Source of the DNA: Isoetes taiwanensis
Lineage: Eukaryota; Streptophyta; Lycopodiopsida; Isoetales; Isoetaceae
NCBI GenBank assembly: GCA_021234155.1
Contig: JAJEKV010000002.1
Coordinates: 22,099,726 to 22,163,725 of the forward strand
Reading direction: 5' to 3'
DNA: 64,000 bases
Shown here: positions 19,817-32,210 of the stretch, in pieces
Position numbering within the stretch: the first letter of the stretch is position 1
Layout of the letters: each line of letters opens with the position of its first letter
The notes under the pieces: generated by a model
The model's database searches: none
Told to the model about the DNA's origin: nothing
Seen by the model: the letters and a program-made list of their open reading frames with translations, nothing else
Made by a program: the position numbers and the translations under genes

Positions 19817-22663
19817 TTAAGGTGTCACAATTATTTACTTCTCTACATAAAATATAAAACCACATCTCTATAGTCACTTACCCAAATGCTTGGAACTAAC
19901 TAGAATTGTGATTAATTAAAGTTGCATTCAGTTATTCTAATGAGATGATGGTGATGATGCATTATTTCTTTCAAGATTGTTTGTTTTAGAACTCTGAGGT
20001 TCATTTTTAGTATCATTGGTGGACAAAACAATCTTCAACTCAAACCATCCATGTTTAATATTTCTCTTGGTTGATGCACGGCTTTGGTTGCCACTTGCGC
20101 TATATCCAACATTAGGTATCACCATTAGTACATTCATTGCCAACATCCACTCACGTACAAATATGATCTCAAAAGTTAAGCAAAGAAAAGAAAAAGCTAG
20201 AATAATAAAGTAAGAATAGAAACCAACATACTTGAACAAGGTGCTGCGCACGGAGGGTTGCCCTCCATGGCCGGAGAGTGAAGTGGCTTAAGTTGTAGTT
20301 GTAGACAATAGAGTGTTTGAATCGAAATTGCTATTTTAAAACATTCACATTTTGTGAAGGTGATGGTTCGCATTTGCATTACTAAGTTCTGCTTAGGTGT
20401 TGAGGTGTTGTTGGAGTAGGATGCAGTTGGACATATAGGGTAGAATTACCCTATATTTCCAAAAATTATCCCAAGAAGCCTCTAGATTCTCCAAGATTCT
20501 ATGTGATTTTATGAGACTTAGCAAGATTCCATGAAGGCTTCCCCGAATTCCCTTAGGTTCTCCAAGATATTATGTATATTCCCATAGATTACTTAGATTC
20601 TCTTAAATTTTATGAGATACCTTTAGGTTCGCTTACATTCTTTTAGATTTTGTAAGATTTTCTTAGATTTTATGAAGGTTGTAAGAATTTGTGCATTAGA
20701 ATGAAGTTATAGTTGTTGCATGTTGATGTGGTAGTTACAATTGTTGCATGTTGATGTGTGAGTTACGATTGTTGCATGTCGATGTGGGAAGGGCTACGAT
20801 TAGTTTTATATGAAATTTATCCATGGAATTCAAGCACCATTGGGTTGATGCACATGTGAGAGACCATGTGAGAAGAGTTCATGGTTTATTAAGTATATTT
20901 GTTCTATCTATAATAATGTGTGAGAATAGTGGGGTGGGTGGTTGTTTGTCTATCATTAATGTTTCTTCAAGTTTCATGATGCAAATAGAAGAAAGGAAGG
21001 AAGAAATGTAAGTGGGCCACAAGAGTGTACATTAAGATGTTTTTTATGGTTCATGGTTATAGTGAAGGTTGTTTATTGTTTAAAGCAGTATTAAATAACC
21101 TAAGGTGACTATTCATGGCTGTAAAAATTCCACGATTATACTCAGAAAACCCAAGGTAATTATTTATGATCCTAGAAATTCGATCATTGAGTAAATAGGT
21201 GGGTCGCCGCTAGGAGATCTAGTTGTTGTATAGGGTTTATTATTCGGAATTATATTGTTCTTGTGATGCAAGTGCAAGTAACGATCCAAAGAGATTTATT
21301 TTAGATGTAACGGGGCATAAGTTGCAGAATATGCAATGCTCAGCAGCATCTCTCCATGTGTGGGATTTATGTGGGTCTGATGTCTATACAGGTTTTATGT
21401 GCACTCTGATGGTAGGATATAACTCCAACACAGCTGCTCTGGTGCATCAACGTTGGTTTATAAAAACTTAAGTAAAGCTTAAGGTTCACAAAAAGAAATC
21501 TAGCTCATTCACTCAAATCGACCATGCCATTTAACTAAAGCTTATGGTTTACAAAAAGAAATCTCGATCATTCATTCAAATCAACCATCTGATGGCATGG
21601 ATGACGGAGGCAGTTTATCCGATGGTTTGGCATTGCTGGTGGAAGTTATTTATATTGAGAAGCTATAGAAAATAATTGAACAATGAACTATTCAAGAATT
21701 TCTATTGTGTTATTTTTAAATGCACAATTCATTTACCTAGGTATAGAAGCTGGATTGCTATTGTTCATTGCCATTTGTTTATATGACATCAAAATGTTGC
21801 TTTGTGATGCATTGGGGCTTGGGTGAATTAAGGTTCGTTAAGCTTATGTATATCATAAATTTTGCTTTGTGGTGCATTTCGGCTTGAGTAAATTTAATGA
21901 CCTATGTGTATTCGTTTGTACTATGCTTATATGACATCAAACTATTTTTTATGGTGCATTGTTGCTCTAACACTTGAATGAAGGAAGTTAACGCATTAGC
22001 ACTTTGAGAGGACTCTCATCGCTTGTTCTTGTACAATATGCCAACACATTCTCTATCTAGTAAACTTGCTTTGACACTTAAAAACAATGAAACCTGCTTC
22101 ATATTTCATATGTAAGGATAGTGTTAGTCAGGTTCAATGGCATAGTGACATTCCTTGGATCGTTTATTTGATTCGTTACATAAGGATAAACGAATTTCCA
22201 GAGATGAGAGAGAGAAAGAAAGAAAGTGATCTGTATTTATCAAATGAAGTACAGCTCTTTAACACAATCGAAAAATCTTTCTCCCAACCACGAATTAAGT
22301 TCCAAAGGACTCCGATGCCATTTTTCCTCAAGAAGATGATGTTAGACAGCTTATTAAAATCTTGGTGTTAGTAAGAAAGTAAAGTAAAATATTCAAAAAT
22401 TCAAATGATAGAGATGCATGGCTTCTTTCGCAATTTATCCCCCTCTTTTTTTTAATCTGCAACCCTGAGATGGTCCATTACCCGTTCAATTTGCGAATCC
22501 ACTGAATGTAACTGTGAAACCTTAGATTTTAATATAGCATTGGATTGGATGCTTGAAGGCTGCAATATTTAGCAAAAGCATGAGGTTGGGGAAATGAAAG
22601 CATCCACTATCATCAATGATAAGCAAAGACGTTTTTGGAACAAAACAGATGCAAGATCAATGG
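19817..22663. other. Intergenic with small tandem repeats
   Basis: No supported gene. A minus-strand frame ending at 19937 could be a last exon, with an acceptor CTTTTGAG near 20170, but no family is recognisable. Three 28-bp units (AGTTACAATTGTTGCATGTT type) lie at 20705-20788. A 63-bp period duplication (TAAAGCTTAAGGTTCACAAA) lies at 21473-21595. The stretch 20460-20700 is built of degenerate AGATTCTCCAAGATT-like phrases. Confidence 0.45.
20705..20788. repeat. 28-bp tandem repeat, three units
   Basis: Units start at 20705, 20733 and 20761, each of the form AGTTA-(C/T)-(A/G)-(A/G)-TTGTTGCATGT-(T/C)-GATGTG. Confidence 0.9.
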
Positions 22664-25531
22664 TCAATAAAGAGATAGAGCTCCGGTTATGCCACTTGTC
22701 TTGTTACGGCTAATCACAAATATATCTGGTGCTTTGTTGTCAAGCAGAACAAAGAATTGTAGCAGAGCATCTCCATAGCAAGCATCAATAACAGGGTTCT
22801 GAAACTCTAGTTGTAGCAAAAATGGCAGTGTTTCTAAACTCACTATTTTGCTCAAATGATAATAGGCTACTGATATTGCATACCACTTATCTTCAAAGAG
22901 GGTAGTTCCTGACTTATGCAAGTAAAATACAAAATAGCTTCCCTTATGATCTAGGCTAAGCTCTCTGCAATATACATCGTTCTATCTTAAAGTTGTTTGA
23001 TACAATAGTTTGCCGAAAGCTTGAGTTCTGCAGAAATAGAAACATAGGTACAAAAAAACCAAAAGCCCTATAGAAAATAGATATGATGTTAGAAACTAAT
23101 TACTCCATCAGAAAATCTGAGAAGACAATGCACACAGGAGAATAAAAAGCAACTGATGTAATTCAAATGCACAGCAAGGAGCTACAGTAATCGTTCAATC
23201 AATGCCACATCTTTAATAGGATGCTGTTGGAAGATCCTTGATCCATAAGTCAAGAGGCTTGCCAATGTAGTAAACAATGAAACCAATGTGTGATAGCCTA
23301 TGAACATTGAGCCAAATTTCGACTTGCAGGCATTATCATTTATGTTCTTGAAATCCAGAGTCCTAAGCTCATTCTATTTAGTAAGCACAACAAATCCCAT
23401 GAGCATTCATAACCACTTCAATAGCTCTGTGTGGAGCTGCAATAGAACTACAAAACCTCAGGCAAAGTAAATATAGAAATGGATGCAATTGGCACAGACA
23501 TCTCTGGAGCATACTTCTCTGAAAATGGGTGCCTTCATACTCAGATGTAAGGCTACTCCCAGAATGAAAGGGTAAATTAGAAATATTAAAAATAAGCCCA
23601 AAGTAATGGATCTAAAAAAACCTTGATTTACCTGATTATTGACAGTAATTTGCTATGTATTTCCACCATCCAGACATACGGCATTTGATCACCTCATATA
23701 TGGCTTCTTGCATGTGCTATTTGTTGTCATAGAGCATCATGAAGAAAGAACAGTAGGAAATACAAAGCATATCCCCTTTGCACTATTTCTAATATTCAGA
23801 AGCAAATAAGACTGATATACCATTTCTAGATACAGAAGATAGCCGTGCGAGCTCGCTTGACAACTAAGTTACCTATTCCTTGTTGTTCTTCAATGTTTTC
23901 CAAGTTTTTTTACTCGATTCCAATCTTCTTGGCAGCCTTTATTCACTGGGCATGTTAGCAAAAAGCCACAAAGCATGCCAGCAACATGGCAGATCCGGAA
24001 GTAAACTCGGTACAGGCTCTAAAAACATAGGCACTGAAAATAACTTAGACCGGAAGAATGTGCCTCTGTTCTTAACCGGAAAAATATAGGCTTTAAAATA
24101 TTGTTCATCTACTGCGCTATCTGCAAGGCCTTAAAGCATGCCAGCAACATCGCAGATCCAGAAGCAAATTCGGTCAACTTCAAATCGACATAGCAAATAG
24201 CAGATCCGGCTATCAGACTCCGGCACAGCACCATGTTCGTGGACCCTAAAACCATAAAGAAGCATACATGATTCTAGCAAGCTTGCAATACCTTGACAGG
24301 GAAGAATTCGTGCACGAAAAAAAAGACCTCTCCGGTTAGCCGATTTCGAGAGCGGCTGCCCACCAACAGAAGTGACCGAGAGTTTACAGCCAATCATAAG
24401 TTTGAAGCAGTCATCAGCATATCCTAAGAATATTCTAGCATATATCTAGGATATGCCAAAAGCCGACATAAACAAGGGTTTGCCCCCCTAGGGGCAACCC
24501 AAAAATGTATTGACCCCATTATTAGATTAAAATCGGGGCTAAGGTTGTGTGTGTGTGTGGGGGGGGGGGTTGGTTTAGAATAATGAATAATAACACAAAT
24601 AACTTATTGTAAGAGGTTAACAAGCACAACATGCTCCACAAACATCATCCAAAACAAGCATATTTAGCATATGCATGTCGACTCATTTCCTATCTTCTTA
24701 TCTTATGGGCTCTCTTTAAATCCCACGGCCCTTCTGAACACCAAATATGTGCAATTGATGACACTTAATCAGCCTTTGAATGTCATAATTGTAAGGATGG
24801 CCTTGCATTCTGCATATCACCTACCTATGTGTGTTCGTGTGCTCTGGCATTCTACATATCACCTATCTATGCGAGTTCGTATGTTCAACAGTCTGAACCT
24901 CAACGAATCCTAAATGATAAAACACCTTAACGTCCTTGGCCTCTGCATTTGGCCGTAGGATTGAATCTCAGCCGTCGATCTTTAAGTGTTACATCCAATA
25001 ACAATTTGTTATGTCCATAACACGAATGTTATGTCCATAACATTTCTTATGCTGCCACGTGATCTTTTTTTACTGTTTTTGCTCTCCCCCATAGCCGGAT
25101 AGCCGTGGTCGAATCCATGCGCCATAGCCGCCTTAGCCAGGCCTCCAGGTAAGTTCTAGGGGGTTTCAAGCCGGCTTTCAATCGGGCTTACCACGAATCC
25201 GGTTCCAAATCCGACTTATCAGATTGGGGCTGCTCAGATCCGGCTTATCAGATTGGGGCATCTCTGTTTTAAAACAGGACTTCTGCATCAAGCAACCACC
25301 GTAGCTGGAGCATCTAACAAGGACGAAATGCCCAGAATGGAAGGAATTTTTCTTCCATTTCAAAATCCGTGTTGCGTGTGTTTGATCCTTCAAATCCTAC
25401 TGTTGTTGCTGTGGAAGCTATCCAAGGCTGATTCTATGAAGCTTAACTGCGTCAAACTGGGCCGAAGCTAAGCCAAGCTTTTGACTATGGCGGCCACTGT
25501 GCCAAAAGCCTCGGCCAAAGACGTTAAGGCC
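22664..25531. other. Intergenic, no supported gene
   Basis: A minus-strand open frame at 22664-22921 (85 residues) is not recognised and has no clear exon partners. A ~45-bp phrase (AAAGCATGCCAGCAACAT, then GCAGATCC-GAAG) is duplicated at about 23970 and 24133. A (GT)n(G)n run lies at about 24549-24569. The segment 25070-25260 has short duplicated phrases (GATCCGGCTTATCAGATTGG). Confidence 0.4.
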
Positions 25532-25680
25532 GATAACGTCCTCCCATCGGCGTTATGGCCCAGGAAATGGCCTCGTGGCCATGTGGCCAGGAAATTCCTC
25601 TGGACGGCCTCGAATTTCACGGCCACATGGGTTACGAGGCCATTTCCTGGGCCCGGAACGCCTCGGGAGAGGACGTTATC
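25532..25680. repeat. Long imperfect inverted repeat
   Basis: The arms at 25532-25588 and 25621-25680 begin and end with GATAACGTCCTC / GAGGACGTTATC. They share GGCCCAGGAAATGGCCTCGT with its complement, and are separated by ~32 bp that contains AGGAAATTCCT. GC-rich relative to the surroundings. Probably a foldback MITE. Confidence 0.8.
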
Positions 25681-26936
25681 TAGCCCATGAAATCGTAACT
25701 TTTGACCTCACTTCACCAACAAATAAAATCAGCACCCAGCACTCACGGTAGAAAGTCAACAAAACAGTTTATAGGGCAACCCACAATCCGCTAGCAGCTT
25801 ATTTTACTTGATTAGCCTTTTCAGTGGTGTTTCAATGGAATCGCGATGTATGGATCTGTCTGCATATGGCCTTCTAGAAAAAGCCCAACCATGACAGCAA
25901 ACCATTGCTTGCTATGGATGATAGCATCAGCGGCATGTAATCTCTGAGGTATGGCAGGGATTCAGGCCCTCTGGAGGTCAGGGCTGTAGCAAAGAGTGAT
26001 TGATTAAAAACTCATGCATTCATCTACTTTAATTTAATTGAATTGAAATAGCATGAAATCCAGTTCCGGACAACATTTTTGGACATTGTAAGTCTTGCAA
26101 ATAGTATTCTTTTGGCAATTTTGGCAATTTTGGCTCATATGCAATTCCACTTTCATTGTGATTCCAACCTATGAAGATAAACTAGCAGATCACAAAGAAA
26201 TTCCCTTATTCTGACATCTATAACCACATTTCAATCGATAACTGGATTTGAAGATGCGCGCAAGAAGTTTGGAGAGGCAATCTCTGAAGTCAGACTGCAA
26301 TTGCATTTTCATTCATTCTAGTAAAGGGAGGAAGAAAATCCAAAAACCTGCTCTAAGGAAACCCGGCTGGTAAAAAAAACTAATTATCAACTGCTCCACT
26401 AAGAATTCAGCTTGTTTGTTGTAAATGCTTCAATATGAAAGAAAAAGGTACAAACCAGAAAGCATTTACCTCACTCTTCCTTGAGACCAGATTACCTTTC
26501 CTTTCTTCCAAGATGCTATATTTTTTTCACATAAAATTATCCTTCGGAAATTTAGAATAAACGATTCCCTTGTCCATAATCTCAATCCCAGATATTACAC
26601 TGCTGATAATACACCTAGCCACCTTTGTTATTATCATTGTACTCCTGGAAGTAATGCCTACCCTATGCCAGGATGGGCTGCTGCTACAGCTGATAACTTC
26701 CAACTCGTCGTTTCTGTCAGGAGTGGAGGAAGACAAATCACTTGGGCCATAAAAAATGTGAGAATGCGATTGTTAATTGAGGCTGTTCTTGGCGCTAAAT
26801 CACAGGACTTGCAAATCCCTTGCTCAAGCTGTTACTCAATGCTAGTATCCTTATCGTCTGCAATATTACCGCAACTTATTTGACAAACCGGCAATTCTTC
26901 TTCTTGTACAAAAGTCCAGCCTGCTGTCTTCAATGG

Positions 26937-29900
26937 TCACCCTAGACGGAATGGAACATTTACATTATCCATCAATGTATCATGTTTTCTTTTCTTTGAT
27001 GAATTTGAGCCCGCATGCTGATCGTCAACAAATTGCAAAGCTGTTCGGGCCCGGAGCTCTTCTATTGTTTCATTTTCTTTTGCACGTTCTAAAACCTTCA
27101 AGAACAAAGAAAAAATGTGTCAAAAAAAAGCCATTTAGGATTGCACACTCCCTTTTTTTTCTTTTTTTTTTTTTTTGGGGGTTTAAAAGAGAGAGACCAA
27201 ATGCCGCCCATATAAATGAGTGTCCTTTAGAGCATCGTATGCATTCTGCGCTTCTTGCTTTGTTAAGAACTCGATAAAGGCAAAGCCGCGATGATTTCCA
27301 TCAAACTTCTTCGGTAACCTCAAGCTTTTGATCTGAAACACAATATGTCTTATTATCTAGATTATTGAATTAGAAAGCGATTTCTCCCATGCAATTAAAG
27401 ATATTATACCTGGCCAAATGGATTAAACAGCTGTCTCAAATCCTTTTTGGTTGCTTCAAAGGCCACATTCCTAATAATCATCTTAGTAGAGCTTTCATTT
27501 TTATCTTCTTTCCTGTGCCCTGCTGGTTTAGTTTCCTTCTTATTTCCATAGCTAAGTTGCAAACTTAGTGCATGTCCTTCGAGAATAGTCCCCTGAAATG
27601 TAAATAGAAAAATGAACACTGTCCTTTCTATAATCATTAGGGCTGAGAAGTCAACTCACCTGAAGTTCCTTGCATGTTTCCTTTGCTGTCTCGAAGCTGT
27701 CGAATTCTATAAAGCCAAAACCCTTTGAGAGGATCTTTCCTGACTTCGACTTCTCTTTTTTGATCTAAAAGTATAAAATTTGGGTCAACTCTCAAGCCAC
27801 ATAAAAACACATGCTCAACGATCTGTATGACATACCGTAACCTTGCGAACTGAACCTTTCTTCAATTGATTTTCAAAGTGCTTTTGAAGCAAAGCCTCAG
27901 TTGTTTTAAAGTTCAAGTTTTTAACAAATATGGCTCTTATCTGTATTAACCAAAAGAAAGCTCATTATGCAAATAACCTTAATTTCTATACAAGCTTAAT
28001 TACTTGAAATTTGCTTAAATGATTAAACGCATCATGCAAGACAAAATTGCCAACCCAAAATACAATGAATGGCCCTTCTTTTTATTTAGCCTTTCTATAT
28101 TTCTTCGTTTCCTATATATATAATTATAAAGATAACCTTTGCCGGTTCAAGTTCATCTTCATCTGGGGCATGTTCTTGCATGATTGTGCTCCTAATCTGT
28201 CCTTTTCCAAGTGGCTTATCTTCATCCATCTTCGGCGCCTTTGCAGATAGAAGATTATGCGGAGCCCACTCAAGATATAATGGGACATGCCTGCCGAATG
28301 GGCGCACATATTGATAAAGATATACAAGCCAAGAAACACTTTGTCATCAACATACAGTGTTTCAACTGACATAAAGACGATGTGTACATACTTGAAACGT
28401 CTGTAAGCCAGACCCCTGAAAGCTGCACGTGCCTCTGCTGCTTCCAAAAACTCCACCTACATAAACGGCAAAGTCTCAGAAAATCAACCAGTGCGCATGA
28501 TGTGTGTTTAATAACTACTATACAACTAGGTTATTTGGTTTATGAAGTATCGAGACAAACTAGGTTTCACCAATGCTCTACCCGCCTCGAATGTCTACTT
28601 ACAATTGGTAACATTGAAAAAGATTTGTTCAACATTAGCGATGTGACAGGATGCTGAAGGCCTACAAAGACACAGATTAAGTATCTATTTGTTTCTGACT
28701 TAGAGAGAGATTACTTGGATGATCAAGCATAGAAAGCAGCTACATAAAATGGCCTTGCTAGAATATTATATCTATGCCTTTCCCTTTGTTTGTACTGCAA
28801 GACAAACTCATTGGAGAATCAAACATTAAAGAAGCTACCCACAATGGCAATTGCTTTTGTTGGAGGCAGGATGATTCTGCCTATGCTCCCATAACTGCCA
28901 AACATCTTAAGCAACTCATCCTCTTCTGTCGTAAATGGCAAATTCTTTACAAGAATGATAACATTACTCCGAGCTCCTTGTCTATGTTTTCCGGACGCAA
29001 CATCTTCCAAAACGTCCGTATTCACCCCCTCCTTGCTTAAAGCCTCCTTTGTTTGAGCAATGATGTGGGTCTCTCCAAGGGCTAACCGAACTGCAAGGTC
29101 CTCTGCTCCCGGATCTAGAAATTCACTTTTTGATACTCCATATTGCTTGGCAGCAACCTCCGCTACCTAAAACAGAACGTAAACATCAGTCAGAAATATA
29201 ATACAATTCTTTGACTGGAATGGTAAACCCTTATTTAGCAACAAGGACAAATTCATTCTAGAGGCAACCAGTTGACGGCCTGGCATGGAAGTAAAAATAT
29301 TGATATACCGTGTCTGGACGCATGTATAGAGAATTCCAAGCACGATCATCCCCGCTAGCCTCAGCTGCCTTCTTCTGAGCTTCTCTATCCTGTTTAAACT
29401 TCGAATCACCGGTATGGACACCATTTCTGGCATTTACACAATACTAGTGTAAATAAATTCACTTCTGATTTCGACACTACGAACATACGTATCAAACATT
29501 GAGAACTATGGAGGGAACCATGGAAAATGAAAATATATTCCTCACAGTTGTTTCTTTTCTGTGACAACGGGTAGCCGTCTAGCTGGCAAAATGTGTAATA
29601 GCCTCCCCTGAAATATAGACTTATCAAGTTCTTCTAAAGCTCTGCACAGAAAGTGCTAAATATAAGAAGGGAATAAATAATAAGAAGAACGTGTCTAGCT
29701 ATACCTTTTTGCATCTTCTGGCACCATAAAAAGAACATAACCAAAACCTTTAGAGCGTTTTGTCTCCTTGTCAAGGACCAAATGAACTTGAGAAACCTCA
29801 CCATATCTTCCGAACAATTCTGCTAAGTCCTCTTCACTTCAGTAAAGACAGTTCTTTTAGTCGACAAGGCCTTAAAGAAAAGATCAGAAATACAAGGGAA

Positions 29901-31237
29901 GACTCCTTTCACCTTGCAGTGTAAGGAAGATTACGAACAAAGATTCGCCCAGTTTCTGAAACACTTTCAAGATCCTCAGCTGTTAGAGTGTCTGCTCCAC
30001 TTCTTTTAAAAACATGACATGTAGCTTCATTGATTTCAGCATTGTTTTCCATCTCAAGCTCGACGTCAGGACACTGTTCATCAATTCTTTCATCTTCACC
30101 ATCTTTGCCAGCTTCTACCTCCCTTATTTGTTTCATATCTCTTGTCTTGTGTTCAGCTTGATCTCCGTCTTCGTCTTCATACTCATCTTCATTTTCCTCC
30201 CAGTCTTTTGTCATTCTACTCCTTAAGTAGTCAACATCTGACATATTATTCAATGAAAGCAATGTCACGTCCTCTTTTTCCTTGATTGCTGCATTCTCTT
30301 CCATATTGTCACATTTGTCATTCTGGGAAGCTACACAATACTCTTGATCACTACTACTGTTCTCGTCATCGCTCTCTCCTTCAAAACGCACATGTAGACG
30401 AGCTAATTTCTCATTGGTTTTACCTTTTCCTATTGGTATACGTCTGTTAACTCCATCGACAATCTCCACCTCAACCTTTTTAATCTTGTTATTATCGTTT
30501 TCAGTCTGCTTTGTAATAATATTGGTAGCATTAGATGGACCTATAAGTGTGTCATTTGTCCAAAGTTTCGTTTTACTCCTTGGCTGCATCACTTGTAAGA
30601 ACTCGATAAGCTTTGGGTCTTCCCCAGGCATACTGTTTCCCTTACTATGCCTTTGCTGCATGGTTTTTGGCTTTGAACTGCTAATTTCACTTGTGGCCTC
30701 TATATTCCTGTTTGCCTTCTCGTATGCAGAACTTCCTTCCGAATGACGACTCCATGGCCTGGCAAGATTTGGGTCTCCAATTGGTTGTGCCAACTGCAAA
30801 AGAAAAATCAGACATTGCCTTCCAGAAACTTAACAACGAAAGTTAAATAAACTTTACTTCACATAACAAACGACTTGTGTCAAGGAACGATTTGTGGAAA
30901 TAACTGACAGCAGCTTGTGCCTGTTCTTGTGTTTTAAATCCAACAAACCCAAACTGCCGAGACTTCCCATCTCTGTAAATAAGACCACCGATAATTTAAT
31001 TCCGAAATAATTAGCCTGCGAAAGAATAAGAAATGCAATTACTGTGTTTTTAGGATCTTTGCATCAGTTACTTCTCCTTTGGCAGCGAAGTGTTCTCTCA
31101 GTCTATCTTCAGTTAAATATCTAGGCAAATTCTTCACACAAACTCTTGACCTGAAATGTATAGCAGAGGATCAGCAAATAAAGCAAAATAAATGAAAGAG
31201 CATAAGGTGAGAAGAAAGGAAAGAGATGGTACGTCAT
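26937..31237 (-). CDS. MRD1: MRD1/RBM19-type multiple RRM protein, rRNA processing
   Basis: Fifteen coding exons (minus strand): 31237-31233, 31150-31043, 30972-30858, 30793-29913, 29836-29705, 29641-29546, 29426-29309, 29166-28843, 28456-28392, 28290-28137, 27940-27836, 27764-27660, 27592-27410, 27332-27198, 27095-26937. All phases close, giving 894 residues. It has five RRMs. RRM1 starts [20 protein letters not shown] and includes [12 protein letters not shown]2 is [11 protein letters not shown]...[12 protein letters not shown]3 is [20 protein letters not shown]...IAIVEF. RRM4 is [16 protein letters not shown]...GFGFIEF. RRM5 is [19 protein letters not shown]...[16 protein letters not shown] after RRM3 and [14 protein letters not shown] after RRM1 are family hallmarks. 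Yeast Mrd1 and animal RBM19 act in nucleolar 18S rRNA maturation. A long acidic linker lies in exon 4. Confidence 0.93.
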
Positions 31238-31273
31238 TGCTCGAATCGATTGAAGCTGTCCGCCAGACTGCTC

Positions 31274-31286
31274 AAACCCTAAACCC
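31274..31286 (-). promoter_or_regulatory. Telo-box upstream of MRD1
   Basis: AAACCCTAAACCC lies ~37 bp upstream of the MRD1 start codon. Telo-boxes combined with site II motifs are typical of plant ribosome-biogenesis promoters. A site II-like TGGGCT (minus strand, 31502-31497) lies farther upstream. Function is inferred. Confidence 0.65.
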
Positions 31287-31338
31287 GCAGCAATCCTGAC
31301 GTGGCTTTTGCCTTAACCCGCAGCAATCCTGACGTGGC
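31282..31338 (-). promoter_or_regulatory. Duplicated 24-bp ACGT element in MRD1 promoter
   Basis: The 24-bp block AACCCGCAGCAATCCTGACG+TGGC occurs perfectly at 31282-31305 and 31315-31338. Each carries TGACGTGG, a bZIP-type ACGT core. A third TGACGTGG is at 31403-31410. Confidence 0.6.
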
Positions 31339-32210
31339 ACCCAATAGTGGCTCACACAAAAAAAATGGATCACTTTCCCTTTTATTTGTCTGCCGTACAT
31401 TCTGACGTGGACCTTCAAATTCTTATGTTTCATCTGAGCCGTCTATTTTTAGGGATGGTATCTGAGCTGTAAATTTAATAAAGGTACATGAACCCTAGCC
31501 CATTCTTCTGTGTTGTTCAATCTTGCGGCATTCTCCAGCGCCAGGGAAGGACAGCAGAAGGCCGGGGATTCACGGCTAAGTCTGGCACCAATCAAGGATG
31601 CTTCAGAGATCGGAAACCAACAGGCAAAGTTGCGTTTTTTTTTTTTCTAGTTAATCAAAGTTTCACAAAATCTTCTGTTTCATACAGATGCAGGAAGCAG
31701 CTTTGTTTGAGGTCGAAATGCTAGATTCAAGCATTTCACAGAAAAAACAAATGGATTGATGCTGCCCTGCAAGCTTTCTTCTTCTTCTACCCGTTCACAT
31801 AGACCTTCGAGACTGGTGCATTATACAACCCCCCTTCCATGGAGGGCGCTATCGTAGGCCTCTATTTCAAGCATCGACGATCTGATATCAGCCACGTAGG
31901 GGAGGGGGCTGTATAATGCATTCTACCGAGACCTTCTTTCTGGCATTTTTTGTGGAAAACACATCCCCGTTGATATATCCAGATCAATCAAAATATTGTC
32001 CTCAATATGTAGACTCCCAAGTTTTAGGTTCCCTCTTCGATGGCATTTCTTGCTTGTTTCGGACTCTGTTGAGCTACTCTTTGCAAGGGCTTTGGTTCAG
32101 GATCCAAAATTGGAGGTGGACAATGCAAATTCATGTATGTGCATTATTTGTTCTAGATAGAAAGGAAACTCATCAGCTGGCTGAAAATTGTTGTATCATT
32201 CAACACAGCT
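31339..32210. other. MRD1 upstream region and MITE
   Basis: The plus-strand frames near 31488 and 31916 have no recognisable motif. The foldback at 31817-31920 lies within this stretch. Confidence 0.4.
31817..31920. mobile_element. Small foldback MITE
   Basis: Terminal inverted repeats: left TGCATTATACAACCCCCCTT, right complement TGCATTATACAGCCCCCTCC. Total 104 bp, no coding capacity. Confidence 0.65.

Noticed and set aside
19937-20251. Conserved small gene on the minus strand
   Set aside because: The frame could be a last exon, but no family motif or consistent upstream exon was found.
22664-22921. Unknown 85-residue minus-strand gene
   Set aside because: No recognisable motif and no splice partner; length is compatible with chance.
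24480-24560. Organelle DNA insertion
   Set aside because: No plastid or mitochondrial gene could be read here.
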